This document shows, one piece after another, positions 1-10,904 of a DNA stretch of 64,000 nucleotides (the first letter of the stretch is position 1; the number at the start of each line of letters is the position of its first letter). The notes under the pieces are model-generated. The model was not told the DNA's origin, made no database searches, and saw nothing but the letters and a program-made list of their open reading frames with translations. The position numbers and the translations under genes were made by a program. Source of the stretch: Rostrohypoxylon terebratum (taxonomy: Eukaryota > Ascomycota > Sordariomycetes > Xylariales > Hypoxylaceae); NCBI GenBank assembly GCA_022497145.1, contig MU385865.1:372001-436000 (forward strand), written 5' to 3'.

Positions 1-1783
1 GGGTGCGTGTTTGATGATCCTCAAACCTCGAGGTGTTCGCGTCTTCGAACCCCCTAGACCCACGGCATCTGTGATCGAACCTCGCTAGCGGATCAGATCC
101 TCGGGAGAGCCTCAACTAGTCTCTGCCTGGCTCCGAGCGAGAATCTTCAATCTTGCTCGCTGACGTTTTGAAAATCGAAACTAGAAGGATTTCCTTATCG
201 ATCCTTTAAGCCCTACTGAGCCCTACTGAAAGTGTTATGTACTGCAATGGTATGTTTCCATGGATGCATATGGTGTTTGCCCGTCCTATAATAAGTTAGA
301 GACGTGTCATTCGGGGCTCTTCGGGGCCCAACGTTTGTTGATCCTTCGGCCTGCGGGTGATATCTGATGGGCTAGAGTAAAGTGGCTGCAGATTCCCCAT
401 CCAACTACCTAATAGGTCCTAGGACCTAGGTATGGCCGCTACACCTATCCCACGCCTCTGCCTCAACAATTCGTCAAATAATAGCGGGCTATGAGGTGAG
501 AAGACAGGTAGGGAAGAAGTACGCAAGCTTTACCTGCTTTACCTGCTATCCCTGCTGCATACGCGCACCGGCAGGTACCGTAACTGGGTTTCCATTTTGC
601 TCTGTCTCATTCCACGTGTTTCCGGTCACCACTAAGTGGGACTTTTGACCCTGTTGCGACAGGGCCTGGTAGTGAACGACAGGAACTAACATAGACCGCC
701 AATATTATTTACCTACCTATTTTGCACTCAAGGACTTCGTGGTGAAGGATGAAGTACGCGTCCTTAAGGTTATCTAAGGTCGAGATCCAGACCCGTCGTT
801 CTGGGTCAAAGTGATGACGACTTCCGTTCGCTTTGCTTTGGATCAAGATAAAGTAAGGAATAAGCATTGCGGGAAAGCCACCTCCTGCTAACTTTACTTT
901 AATCCCCGGACCCCGTACATTCTAATGCTTCGGGGCTGTGTGACTCGGGAGTTAACGGCGAGGCTAGACTCTTCACCTTATCACTTTTTGACAGATTTGA
1001 CCCTAGAGCAACCCCTACCCACGAGTCCCTCTAGTCAAGAGAGGTCGAAGATCTGCCATTATTCGCATGTCTTTTCTCCACGATCACTTCTGTCGCTTTG
1101 CCGACGGTTAGGGTAAAAGGCCGGGGCGTAGTGGCCGTCGAGGGCTTCATCTCATCTATGTTTCGTTTAGTTCATTGGACGGCAAGTGGCTTTTGTAGGA
1201 ATGGAATCCCAACGAGGTAATTCTTGGCGGTGATTTATCATGAGATCTTAGCTGGGGGATAGTAGTGGTGCCACCGTGGGTCGTTGTATCGTGCCACCTA
1301 GCAACCGACATCACGCGATTTTGTAAAGGCTCTTCTGGGCAGCTGCTCGGCAACGCTATCCCGAAGCCCCCTAGGTGTGTTTGTATTGATAAGGAGTGTC
1401 TGTGTTTCTTGTCTGAATAAATCGAATGACACGACTGGGGCAGATCTGTCATCTGATTGAATGTAACCTCGTCCAATGTCTGTCTTGTACGAATATGCCG
1501 AATTGGTAAAATGGATTACCGCTAAAAAGGTAATACTACTGCGGCTCGCGCCGCGACAACACTCTGTGCGTCGCCGTTGTGATGGGAATGTGAGCACAGG
1601 TCCCTGAATTTTGCTGCATGTCTTCAACTATTTGGGAACGAAGAGGACCTTTAAGAAAGCTCGGCACGTTCGAGGATGTCTTATTCGATGAGAGAACGGG
1701 CTGGATGGTGACAGCTTTCATGGGAATCTTTATTCTTCAGTGCACGTTGACGATCCGGAATTCGTACCGAACTACTCCGAAGA
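1..1783. other. Intergenic, no gene recognised
   Basis: No reading frame here resembles a known protein; the open frames are short, overlap one another on both strands and lack splice-site support. One partial copy of the CCTAGG palindrome lies at 413-432. Part of the right end is presumably the 3' UTR of the copper chaperone gene that ends at 1784. Confidence 0.6.
413..432. repeat. CCTAGG-type palindromic repeat, copy 1
   Basis: The 20 bases TAGGTCCTAGGACCTAGGTA form a near-perfect palindrome centred on TCCTAGGA. Related copies occur at 6394-6413, 8053-8074, 10178-10198 and 39012-39028, always between genes. Confidence 0.7.
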
Positions 1784-3115
1784 TTAGATCATACCCTTCT
1801 TAACTTCGTCTTTTCTTTCCTCCCATAGTGTCTTGCCGGTGCACGAACACACCGTCTTATCATTGTCCCACATCCCAGCACTTCGCGCAATGACGCCGAC
1901 TACTGTGTTTACGTCGTTCTTCAGCTCCGCCTCCGTAGCCCCTTCGTGTTGTCTAGAGACAACCATTGCATGCCCGATAACCTCCCAGACCTGGAAGGGG
2001 TGATCTAGAAACACGGCGCCTCGACCATCACTTCCAACCTGTACGGTACCTAGTATACCACGAGGTTGAGTTGTGCCACTCCCTCCTGCCCAAACCGGAC
2101 CCGTAGACGTAGCACCAAACTTCAGGTCGCCGTATTCTCTGATGCTGGCTGCGTACGTCCCGGGCGCGACACCACGGACAGTCAAATCTATGAGAGTTGT
2201 TGTAGGAGAGACTTGCACCATGCGTGCCAAGCCTCTGACTTCCCTGTCATTAACTCCTGATCCTTCCGTAGACGCTTCTGGAGCAGAAGCAGGCACCAGC
2301 TCCTCGCCACCCTTCAGATTGTGGTGATACGTCTCGAGAATGCACACAGCCGCGCCTGAAAGGATTTCAGTCAGATAACTGACAGAGATACCGACCCAAA
2401 TTTAGGATATTCCGGTACTTCGGCTACGTGGGGGGACGTTGAGGTGGGTGACTGAGGGATAGGGATGAGGGTGAGGATGAGAGTAAGACAAGGTCTGTTC
2501 AATGCGGTTCAAAAATACAGGCCGATATCTTGCATGAATCCAAGCTCGTAAAGCGCAGCCAGTAGAGGAAGAAAAGCCACGAAGTTTCTACTCACCGTTT
2601 GATGCACCTGATCCTCTTAGAATAGCATCCCGCCCTGTGGATTCAATAGCGCTCACAATGGCAGACGGCGCAGCTACTCATGAACCAAGTCATATTAGCT
2701 CATCATAACACTTTTCAAGTGAAGAGGAAGGATATCTTAGACTTGAGATGAGACAGGACGAGTCAAGTCAGATCTCCTGTTGACGAAATTGTCTCTTACC
2801 AGTCCCCTCGACTGTCACCAGTTGATCCTTCAGGTTGGCTTCGACCTTGGTGATACCGTCGAGACTATACAGCGCATCGGATATTGATTTGATACAGCCG
2901 TCACATGTCATTGGCACGGCGAATAAGGTCTAGATTTTGAATTGTGGTCCTATCAGCTCATTATTCTATACTTCTACTTAATATCGTCGTCTATCCAACT
3001 CCTCTTTCCAACTGCTCATGCTAGCCTACCTATAGAGAGATATAGGCAGACAAATTTGAAATATGAACGTGGAAAGACTAACCTGAAAAGGAGTCTTGAC
3101 TTTTTGAATCGCCAT
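1784..3115 (-). CDS. ccs1: Superoxide dismutase copper chaperone
   Basis: Delivers copper to Cu/Zn superoxide dismutase (Sod1) and helps form its disulfide, in the cytosol and the mitochondrial intermembrane space. Four exons join in phase: 3115-3083, 2929-2800, 2673-2596 and 2355-1784, giving 270 residues. Seen in the protein: an Atx1-like N-terminal domain with the copper motif MTCDGC (residues 18-23), a central SOD-like domain (about 90-225), and a C-terminal CSC pair (Cys250, Cys252) followed by a lysine-rich tail typical of domain III. The start was chosen because exon 1 encodes only MAIQKVKTPFQ and splices directly to TLFAVPMTCDGC. All introns are GT-AG; the last, 240 nt, is the longest. 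It is divergent from the mitochondrial ribosomal protein gene at 3815. The identity is secure; the exact N-terminus slightly less so. Confidence 0.93.
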
Positions 3116-3814
3116 CTTGTCTTTGGTGGCAACGGAGTGCCTGTTTATATAAAGCAGTTCGTCTCGCTTGTTACGATGGAAATATGAGTTGGCAGCAAAA
3201 CCAAAGGCAAGAAATCCAGAATATGTTGCAAATGAACGGAACGAGATGGATATCATGCTAGGTATTTCATGATACCGATCACATATATAGACATAGTGTA
3301 TGTAAATGGGCGTATGTGGAATAGATGGAACTGGAATTAATTAATGGAATAGACTGGAAGCTATTCACTTACACCATCTAAATCCACAATTTCCAACTCA
3401 AGAAACCAATAACGTAATAAGGCAACTTCCTTGCTTTGAAATCCATCATCGCAATTGTCCCTCATTCAGCTCCTGCAAGTTCGGTCTTCGGCGCTTAGAA
3501 TTTGCGTCACCAGCGCGGGGCATCTTATCCCCCACTTCAAGATTTCACAACCTGTATCGATAAGAATGTAGATTTTCGGGTTCGGTAGTCGCCGAGCACG
3601 TGATTTTCGAATATCGAAATCTGCTATTGCTCATTAACAATTCACATTGAGCAATTCGGAATACCTTCAATTCGCCAATTCGACGACGACAACGTGCCAT
3701 TACCCCACAAAATTGGCACACACGGCCAACGTATGAATCCCTAAGTCAAGAGATTCCAAAAGAAACCCCCACATCTGCGGCGACGAGGGGCCAAAGCCCT
3801 CGAGAGCCGTCATC
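3116..3814. promoter_or_regulatory. Divergent intergenic promoter, ccs1 / mrpl23
   Basis: About 700 bp separate two start codons that point away from each other, so both promoters must lie here or overlap. It is AT-rich near the ccs1 side. No binding site could be assigned with confidence. Confidence 0.5.
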
Positions 3815-4440
3815 ATGTCGCAGACCATCGGGCTGGTAAGCTCCCCCATCCACAACCCTCCGCACCATACGATCAACGTAGCCAAAAGAGCCATTCTCTG
3901 ACCTCCGCCACGAAAAAACAGACAAAGCTAGCGTACTCGCGCGCCTGGCATCACATCTCGGCCGCGGCGCCGCACCCCACGCTCTCAACGCAACCGAACG
4001 TGACGCCGCCGTCGCTGGGGCGCCTGGCCTCCCGCATCGCCGTGATCCTGATGGGCAAGCACAAGCCGATCTGGGACCCCTCGACCGACTGCGGCGACTA
4101 CGTCGTCGTGACCAACTGCGCAGCCCTGCACGTCACCGGTCGCAAGAAGTGGCAGAAGACCTACTACCGCCACAACACGCGCCCCGGCTCGCTGCGCTCC
4201 GTCACCATGGACGTGCTCATGGCCAAGCACGGCGGCGCAGAGGTCCTGAGGAAGGCCGTCAGCGGCATGCTGCCCAAGAACAGGTTGCGGGATAAGAGGC
4301 TGGATCGGCTGAAGGCGTTTGAAGGCGACGCCCACCCGTACAAGAAGAACTTGATTCGGTTTGCCGGGGTGCCGGTTGGGAAGGAGGGCTGGGTCGAGGC
4401 GGTTAGTGAGGTTCGGCGCACGGATTTGGAGAGGTTATGA
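3815..4440 (+). CDS. mrpl23: Mitochondrial ribosomal protein uL13m (L23 of yeast numbering)
   Basis: Structural protein of the mitochondrial large ribosomal subunit, homologous to bacterial L13. Exon 1 (3815-3835) encodes MSQTIGL; the intron 3836-3921 ends in ACAG; exon 2 is 3922-4440. The total is 179 residues. The L13 fold is recognised from ILMGKHKPIWDPSTDCGDY, VTGRKKWQKTYYRH and the segment around MLPKNRLRDKRLDRLKAF, which carry the conserved basic rRNA-contact residues. Codon usage is strongly GC-biased at third positions compared with the flanks, as expected for an expressed gene. The seven-residue first exon is easily missed, but MSQT...GL and the residues that follow read continuously into the family N-terminus. 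Confidence 0.92.
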
Positions 4441-4964
4441 GGGGGATGGGTATGAGGATGAGGATGAATACAAGAGTTGAGCTGGATTTGGACGGCTTAG
4501 GCACTGAGAAGGCAGGAGGAATTGCTGAGTGAAAACTTGGCTCTGTATATCTGCCATGTACCATATTATTGTGCATGCATATAATGAAAGCATCTCATGA
4601 CAACCAATATGAAATTTTCATAAGGAATCCAAATAGTACTATGGTCGGATATGTTATTAATCATGTTTAGAAAGGGGCCATTTAGGGGAGGCGGATAAGA
4701 TTACAGTCAAATCACCAGGGAGTATCATATTGGGAGAAGAGATAACAATACGGTCCAAAGACAAGAGTTGAATTGTAAATGATTTTCTTATTTTTTTTTC
4801 TTCTGGGTGGTATATGGTTTGGTAATACTATTGATGGGAAGGTGGCCCATGTTTTGATCGTGTAGACATCAGGGACCTGACTATAAGCCATTTCCCAAGA
4901 GATTCCAATTTCAACAAGTAAGGACATGCCACCATGAACGCCGGATACATAATATAAAATACTC
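4441..4964. other. Convergent intergenic region, mrpl23 / urate oxidase 3' ends
   Basis: It holds the 3' UTRs and cleavage sites of two genes running toward each other. AT-rich, with a T-run near 4791-4800. No further gene seen. Confidence 0.5.
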
Positions 4965-5928
4965 TTATGATCGCGAGACCTCGACCTTGATGAGGCCATT
5001 GGGGTTAGTCTGGGGAGCATACACTTCGGCGTCCTTGCCGGTGTTCTTGAGTCCCTTGTGCCATGATAAATCTGTGAGGTTGATTATTAGAATTGTCTCA
5101 TTTTCATTGGAGGAGACATATGAGGGACTGAACAGGTAGGAACTTACCAACTTCAAAGTAATGTTTGTTAGGTAGAGCGTAAGTGACCGATTGAGTTTCC
5201 GGTGCAGCATCGAGAATCTGCTCGGACATCTTGTACATCGTGTTCTGAACTGAGGGGCTGTTCTCTTCCGCAAATGTTTTCATAGTGATCTTGCGGGCAT
5301 CTTCCCAGGCCTTGTCAAACTGGGCCACCTGCTTCTCGACCGCCGCCACATTTGGTAAGGTATTCCACTTCCAATTGGCATCGACGTCTGTCGAGAGAAT
5401 GCGGTCCCAAGTTTCCTGGAGTGTCGTGAACTCATCCCGGACAAATCCGTGGAAAGCCGATCCCGTGCTTTTTAGGACAAGGAGCCCCGCGATACCGCTA
5501 GTGATGTCAATCCCTTGGCGGGTAATGCGGGCCTCCACGTTGCGAGTCTCCTCGCCGTCGCGATAAAAGCTGTGGGGGTGTTCCTTTCCATCAATCACCA
5601 TCCGAGTCCATCGTTTGACGACGATGTTGACGTTGGCGGCAGTAATGTGAGCGTAGGTGTCTAGGAAATGCTGTCCCAGAATGCTGGCGTAGAGCTCCGG
5701 AGGGTTTACGGGGTGTTCCTTAGCTTTGATGTATATGGTGTTCTTGATGGAGTCGGTAGCCACCACGACGCTGTTGTCCGCCACCGTGTACGACGTCTCA
5801 ATCTGGCCCTCGAGGAGACAGCACACGGTCATCTCCGTCACCGTGTGCGTTCCCGACGCCTCGTCTCTGTGAACTTTGTACACGCGGACATTGTCCTTTC
5901 CGTAGCGAGCTGCTGATACGACAGGCAT
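4965..5928 (-). CDS. uaZ: Urate oxidase (uricase)
   Basis: Oxidises urate to 5-hydroxyisourate in purine degradation, normally inside peroxisomes. Exon 1 is 5928-5148, the intron 5147-5072 (GTAAGT...CACAG), exon 2 is 5071-4965; total 295 residues. Visible family features: the N-terminal Lys11 in YGKDNVRVYKV and Thr58 in VVVATDSIKNT (catalytic Lys-Thr pair), KRWTRM, the FHGFVRDEFTTL segment, and KHYFEVDLSWHKG with the active-site His, which is rebuilt exactly across the intron. The protein ends ...NGLIKVEVSRS, so the usual C-terminal SKL-type peroxisomal signal is missing (see findings). The reading frame stays open for about 70 codons upstream of ATG 5928, but contains no other ATG in frame. 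Three GATA sites lie upstream, consistent with nitrogen control. Confidence 0.95.
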
Positions 5929-6393
5929 GATGTATGTAGGTATGGTATATGATATTATTGAATCCGTGGGATTATCTGGGAGAGTTTCCTCTTTTTCACT
6001 TTTCCTTCTCCTGTATAAGAATTGGGAAATCCGTGAACTGAATGCCCGAGACCCTTTAAATGCAGAGAATCCTGTTTTATAGAGGCTGGCCCAGTGTAAC
6101 GTGATGCAATGTTGAAAGATGAATCTATCCTGTGAAATCACAATTTAAAAGACGAGGCAAGACAATGTATGTAGATGAGAGGAGAGAGGAGAGAGAGAGC
6201 CCAGACAACCTTGGAACAATACGAGGACAAGAGTAAAAGAAAGTCACTTTTATGAGTTGCAGAGAAAAAAGACGCATGAATAAGAAAAGGGGAGATAGCA
6301 ATCTCTTGTGTATTTATATACAACGTGGGCCTCAAAGGTAATAGACTGGAACTGGAATCATGTACATCGGACCCCTACGTTGGAGATAGCATA
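5929..6393 (-). promoter_or_regulatory. Urate oxidase promoter with GATA sites
   Basis: Candidate sites for a GATA nitrogen regulator (AreA/NIT2, consensus HGATAR) are AGATAA on the minus strand at 5977-5972 and AGATAG on the plus strand at 6293-6298 and 6384-6389. Uricase genes of other fungi are under AreA plus a purine-specific activator (UaY). No CGG-N6-CCG UaY-type site was found. Short GATA matches occur by chance, so this is suggestive only. Confidence 0.35.
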
Positions 6394-6413
6394 GTAGGAC
6401 CTAGGACCTAGGT
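6394..6413. repeat. CCTAGG-type palindromic repeat, copy 2
   Basis: Sequence TAGGACCTAGGACCTAGGTA; two CCTAGG cores in direct order, lacking the first half of the full palindrome seen at 8053. Confidence 0.65.
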
Positions 6414-6560
6414 AGTAGCTCCAGCTGTCTTCTGACGAAGCCACCAAGTTACCAACGAAGCTACCTACTTACCGACCCTCCACCCCATAACCGAGTTGCA
6501 TCAGCGCATCAGTGCATATACTCGACCTAATCATGCTTTGAATGGGGGCATGGGAACGCA

Positions 6561-6603
6561 GGGGCATAGGGGCATAGGGGAGTAGGGGAGTAGGGGAGTA
6601 GGG
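6561..6603 (+). repeat. G-rich tandem repeat, G-quadruplex candidate
   Basis: Five runs of four G's and a sixth of three are spaced by CATA or AGTA (GGGGCATA x2, then GGGGAGTA x3). The G-run number and 4-nt loops fit the usual intramolecular quadruplex pattern on the plus strand. It lies about 630 bp upstream of the urate oxidase start. Confidence 0.7.
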
Positions 6604-8052
6604 ACGAAGGCGCACAAACACGTAAAAATCAGGGTCCTAGAAAGAATGGCTAGAAGTGGCCTAGGAAATCCGTAGCTTGGCTCTGATGCAGATCGGAAAG
6701 CGCCTGAGGCGGGTGCATCCAAGAGTGAGTTTCCATCCCAAGTCCGCTGTTCACCGATAGGAAGCGAACCTTAAAGACAAGAAGAGAAAGAAACATGAAA
6801 GAGGCTTACGGGGTACTTGCTTTTCACTAGACAGTTAGTAGGCGGAAGAAGTACTTGGAATTGTACTAACCTACTAGGTAGGTAGTGATGAGGTAGGTGG
6901 TTGTACAATACAATACAAGAAACGGCGACGGGTATTAGTGAGGAGGGGAGTTCCCAGTAAAATGGACCCAGTTAAAATAGTTTTAAAGAGCTCCGGATGG
7001 GTCTAAAATGTCGAAGATTGCCGCAAACTTCCCTAAACTCTCCTAAACTTCTCCAATGACAACTCGATATCCAATTTAGCGGCTCGTTACACCTCGCGGA
7101 GCCCGCCGACGTCCCTATTTCGATATATATCCTCCTACCGAATTCGGTACTCAGCTATCCTTGCTACAGAATACATCATGTCAAATCTATCTGATTGATC
7201 TCTTTTTCTTTTAATCTACTGTCTTTTCTCCGGCCACCGAAAGAAGATGCTTACTTTTGCTAGGTACTAGCCAATTCTACGGAGTCAAGAAGAAAGGCCA
7301 GTGGGTAATGGCCTTTTGTGATCTAGAGTCTAGACGAACATGATTCGATCTTTACCTACATAAGCCATAATCCGATGTCCTTATCTTAATCTACGCCACC
7401 AAGACTCAAGTACACCAGGTATGTACACCAAGTACAGTAAAATATATGAGGCGGTCCGGACTCCGAACCCTGGATCTCCACGTAAAATCGTGTCATTTCA
7501 AAAAAAAGGTCGGACGAATTCGTCAAGGACAAGTGAACCACGACTCCGCACTTGCTCAGCCAGAGCCGTGTATGTCATCATAATTCGTCGGCGTTGAGGG
7601 GTAACCCTGAGGAACATGGATGGAATCCCGCGTGTAATGTAGAGATCTTCTGGGCTGCTGTGCAAGCTGAAACTGTCATTAGAGGGGTTCCGACGAGTCG
7701 GAGTTGATGAGAAGGTAAGAAAATTGATATATGACTAACAAATGACCTGTGATGGAATGGTAAGCCGCTCCAGCTGGATTTCGTGAGCCTTAGCTAAGCT
7801 AATACCCCATACTCAGACTACTGTCGCCCGATGAACACGTAACAATTTTTGGATGTTTCCAAGAAGACGACAGAAGTGGCTCAGCACAGACAGCCGAGCG
7901 AGCAACAGGCTCTACGCCCGACTTTTCTCTTAAAATTCAAACAAGTCCGGGTCTGTGGAAGTAGTTAAGTAGTTGCCTTCATACCGAAACTCCATCTGAG
8001 CCGACTTTGTTCGTGTCCTGGCGTTATGTTATGAGGCATTGACTTCCAAGTT

Positions 8053-8074
8053 ACCTAGGTCCTAGGACCTAGGT
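8053..8074. repeat. CCTAGG-type palindromic repeat, copy 3 (perfect 22-bp palindrome)
   Basis: The core CCTAGGTCCTAGGACCTAGG, flanked by A and T, reads identically on both strands. This is the most complete member of the dispersed family. Confidence 0.85.
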
Positions 8075-8342
8075 AGGTAGGTTCAACGAATCTCTAATAT
8101 GGAAAATTATATATTTTTGCAACGGACCCCGATATATATAAATGAATTTACAACGGGATGCTTCCGGAGAGTCGGCAGGCAGTTATCAAGCTAAGTAGGT
8201 ACCTATACATAAATTATATTGTATGATGACTAAATATAGAACAGTGGAGGCTGAAAACAGCGCGTAAATTTGATGAAGTTTGGCTTATATCGGGTTGCTG
8301 ACGCCACGACCGTTTCGCATCGATTAATTATATTTCGACTCT

Positions 8343-8366
8343 TTCCTAGATGGGACCATCTAGGAA
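8343..8366. repeat. Inverted repeat, 11-bp arms, 2-bp spacer
   Basis: TTCCTAGATGG and CCATCTAGGAA are exact reverse complements separated by GA. It is not part of the CCTAGG family, though both carry CTAG. Function unknown. Confidence 0.8.
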
Positions 8367-8749
8367 TCTCATTTGCCTTCAAATATGCATTATTTAAGGC
8401 TGAGCGATTTAAGTTAATCGATTTACACGGTATATGGCATTTCAGGCTGACAGCTCTCGCCATCAACGACCCGCCTCTCGGCCCCTCCTTTGAGTTTATT
8501 CTATGAGACTTCCTAACTGAGGCTCGTATCATATCAAGCCCTGTGAGATTATTTACCTGAACACGGAGAGCCAAGACCTTTGCTGATGCTTCAGTGCATC
8601 CTCAATCGGCTTCAGGAGTTGTGTATGCGCCACGAACCATCAGCATCTAGTATCTGAGATCGGGATCGACCCCAAATTACCCCTTTCTGTTTGGTGGCAT
8701 GCCATACTGAAAAAAACTGTTGTCTCTTCAGTATAGACATTTAGTTATG

Positions 8750-8757
8750 TATATAAG
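8750..8757 (+). promoter_or_regulatory. TATA box of the PL20 lyase gene
   Basis: TATATAAG lies 99 bp before the lyase start codon, a normal fungal TATA-to-ATG spacing. CTGGGG at 8769-8774 matches the CreA consensus SYGGRG, but it lies downstream of the TATA box and may be chance. Confidence 0.5.
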
Positions 8758-8855
8758 GATCGGATCATCTGGGGTAGCTGAGGATGGATTACTGAAGGTT
8801 GTCCTCTATCACATTCATTCGCTTTACCTAGAAGGAGAAAATCCACTATACCGCC

Positions 8856-9641
8856 ATGTATACCTCTAAGATCGCAGCATTCGCACTCCTGGTGCAGGGA
8901 ATGCTTGCTGCCCCAACTACCACCCCGACCTTCAAGAACCACGGAACTATCTCTGGTTGGGACGGCGTCAACCATGAACATAAGGGTACTGTCACTCAAG
9001 TTACCGATCAGTCGTACAAGCCGGACACATCGATCAAGATGGTTCAGATTTACGACTCAGGTTACACTGGCAGATACCACTCGGAAGTGTATAAGAAAGA
9101 CGTTTATAAGGTCGGTGACGATGGCTTCTACGGCTTCGCCTTTAGGCTCGACCCGAAATGGGATATCACTCATGGTCAATCCTACAACATCGCACAGTTC
9201 ATCAGCAACCTTAAGGACTCGCCGGAGAACACCTGCAAGGATGACTGGATCCCCTCGGGCATGATCTGGGTCGAGAAGGATCAGCTCTACATCCGCAGCA
9301 AGGGCGGTAACATGTGCAAGAGCACATTGAAGAAGTTCAAGATCGGAACGGTTAAGCCGGGTGAATGGCACCAGGTGGTCCTTCAGGTGAAGTGGAGGAG
9401 CGACGCTACGGGCTACTACAAGGTCTGGTTCGACGGCAATCAGGCGGTTGAGGAGTCCAACATCATCACGACGTATCACGATAACAGCAAGAAATATGGC
9501 TTCCAATTCCGCACCGGTCTATACGCCAACGGCTGGCACGACGACAAAAAGAATGAGGGAAGTCAGGGAACTCGCACGCTCTGGGTTGATGAGATCAGTA
9601 TCGGACAGAGTTATGATGATGTCGTTCCTAGCCAGAAATGA
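8856..9641 (+). CDS. Secreted polysaccharide lyase, PL20 (glucuronan lyase-like)
   Basis: Intronless, 261 residues. Residues 1-18 form a signal peptide ending MLA before APTTT. The rest is a beta-jelly-roll of the polysaccharide-lyase type, resembling the glucuronan lyase of Trichoderma: recognised from YNIAQFISN, the pair CKDDWIPSGMIW, KPGEWHQVVLQVKW, GYYKVWFDG, RTGLYANGWHDD and TRTLWVDEISIG. Members cleave beta-1,4-glucuronan by beta-elimination outside the cell, which would suit a plant-litter or algal-polymer lifestyle. The start is the ATG after a TATA box at 8750, in a clean ACCGCCATG context. Substrate is inferred from family, not visible in the sequence. No linked carbohydrate-enzyme genes are adjacent. 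Confidence 0.78.
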   Translation: MYTSKIAAFALLVQGMLAAPTTTPTFKNHGTISGWDGVNHEHKGTVTQVTDQSYKPDTSIKMVQIYDSGYTGRYHSEVYKKDVYKVGDDGFYGFAFRLDPKWDITHGQSYNIAQFISNLKDSPENTCKDDWIPSGMIWVEKDQLYIRSKGGNMCKSTLKKFKIGTVKPGEWHQVVLQVKWRSDATGYYKVWFDGNQAVEESNIITTYHDNSKKYGFQFRTGLYANGWHDDKKNEGSQGTRTLWVDEISIGQSYDDVVPSQK

Positions 9642-10904
9642 TTGGGAAATGATTCCGGGTCGTTCTGTATACCATTGATATGATATCCTTCTTGTCTATA
9701 GTTTTAACTAGATTGTTAATATACACGTGCTCAATTCATCCAATAGAATGAAGATAAAGCTCCATAAAAGTCGACCTGTAAAAGCTCGATCTAAGTTTAG
9801 TACTCTCCTTCCAATGGCCGGCACTTGGAATAGAGACTAGACACCTGGTGTAAAGGGGTTGGAGGAATAGAGGCGAGAAGTTTTGAAGGCTCCATTATAC
9901 CTTCATATTACCAAGTCTTTGACAGGTGGAGAGCTGGCCGGCCAATAGGAGTTATCGAACGGCTATGAGATGCAGCCCTAGATCAGAGAGAACGCCTACA
10001 AATCCTAGGACATATGGCCTACTCCAGTAGGGCAGAGGCAGAGTTCAAGGTAGGTTAAACCTTAAGTCTAGACTCTGAGAACCTTCACCTAATCCAAAAC
10101 GTCTAACTTTGATCATGGAAGGAAGTTTGAAACTCCATAAAATTGTACCCAAGTATTTATGCTAGTCATACTTTAAATAGGTACCTAGGACCTAGGTATG
10201 TATGCAAACAATATATCTGATCGTCTCCTTCTTCCTTCTTCTAGGTAGAAATTCCAGAAATTACTTTATTTTAAGTTTGAAAGGAAGATATGCTTATCAT
10301 AATATATGATAATGGAACTCTTAGCCGATGCGATGCTTGTGGTTTGTAGTTCCAAGGTTCCGTTTAGTTGGGGAAAGGTCCAGTCGCGTTGCTGCCCTCC
10401 ATTTTGGACTCCACATTTCGTCCAATATCCTTGCTCTCTCTTGCTGTCTTGGCGCAAGCGACCGCAATCCGACCCGCCATCGTGTGGGCCTAAACACTAA
10501 AACACTACCTAAACAGCAAGACCCAGCAGCGGCAGGAGCAGCCCTGAATAGCCCCGAATAGCCCTGTAGCAAAGCTAAAGTTTGGGAATACTACAGTACG
10601 GACGGATACAGACATAACTTAGAAACCTCAACGTTTTTACGAGATACGACTACGAATATTTGCCAACACTGCTGATTCAATCGCTGCTAGTTATTTGCTT
10701 TGCGCCTCTGTCAATTTTACACTGAGACTAACTTTTTGATCCTCTAAATTGACCACCGCTTTTTCTGACCAGCCGTTTCATCAATCCTAAAACCCGCCCA
10801 CTTGTTACAGTCCAAAGTCGTCCAACTTATCACAATACAACACAAAACCAAAAAACAAAAACCCCAATAACCTACTCTTGCCTAACAAGTCGATCGCTTC
10901 TCTC
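9642..10904. other. Intergenic, includes 5' region of the TORC2 subunit gene
   Basis: Holds the 3' UTR of the lyase and the promoter and leader of the next gene. The last 100 bp before the uORF are A- and C-rich (AAACCAAAAAACAAAAACCCC type), as in many fungal 5' UTRs. One CCTAGG-family copy lies at 10178-10198. No gene seen. Confidence 0.5.
10178..10198. repeat. CCTAGG-type palindromic repeat, copy 4
   Basis: TAGGTACCTAGGACCTAGGT followed by A; shares the AGGACCTAGGTA half with the copies at 413, 6394 and 8053. Confidence 0.65.

Larger units (their letters stand above)
6414..8742. other. Intergenic, no gene recognised
   Basis: 2.3 kb without a convincing reading frame. It contains the G-rich tandem run (6561-6603), the most complete CCTAGG palindrome (8053-8074), an 11-bp-arm inverted repeat (8343-8366) and an AT-rich patch around 8095-8240. 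A 78-codon frame at 8270-8506 matches nothing I know. A degraded mobile element is possible but nothing proves it. Confidence 0.5.

Noticed and set aside
1..90. tRNA-like GTTCGAA element on the minus strand
   Set aside because: The bases flanking the loop do not form a T stem, and there is no matching A box or acceptor stem.
1156..1721. Overlapping minus-strand frames of 61-109 codons
   Set aside because: Three overlapping frames with no family match and no splice support.
5929..6141. N-terminal (mitochondrial-looking) extension of urate oxidase in an open upstream frame
   Set aside because: The frame has no ATG before 5928, and MPVVSAARYGKDNVRVYKV matches the family start.
8270..8506. 78-codon plus-strand frame in the AT-rich patch
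   Set aside because: No homology recognised, and it runs straight through the inverted repeat; its mirror strand is open as well.
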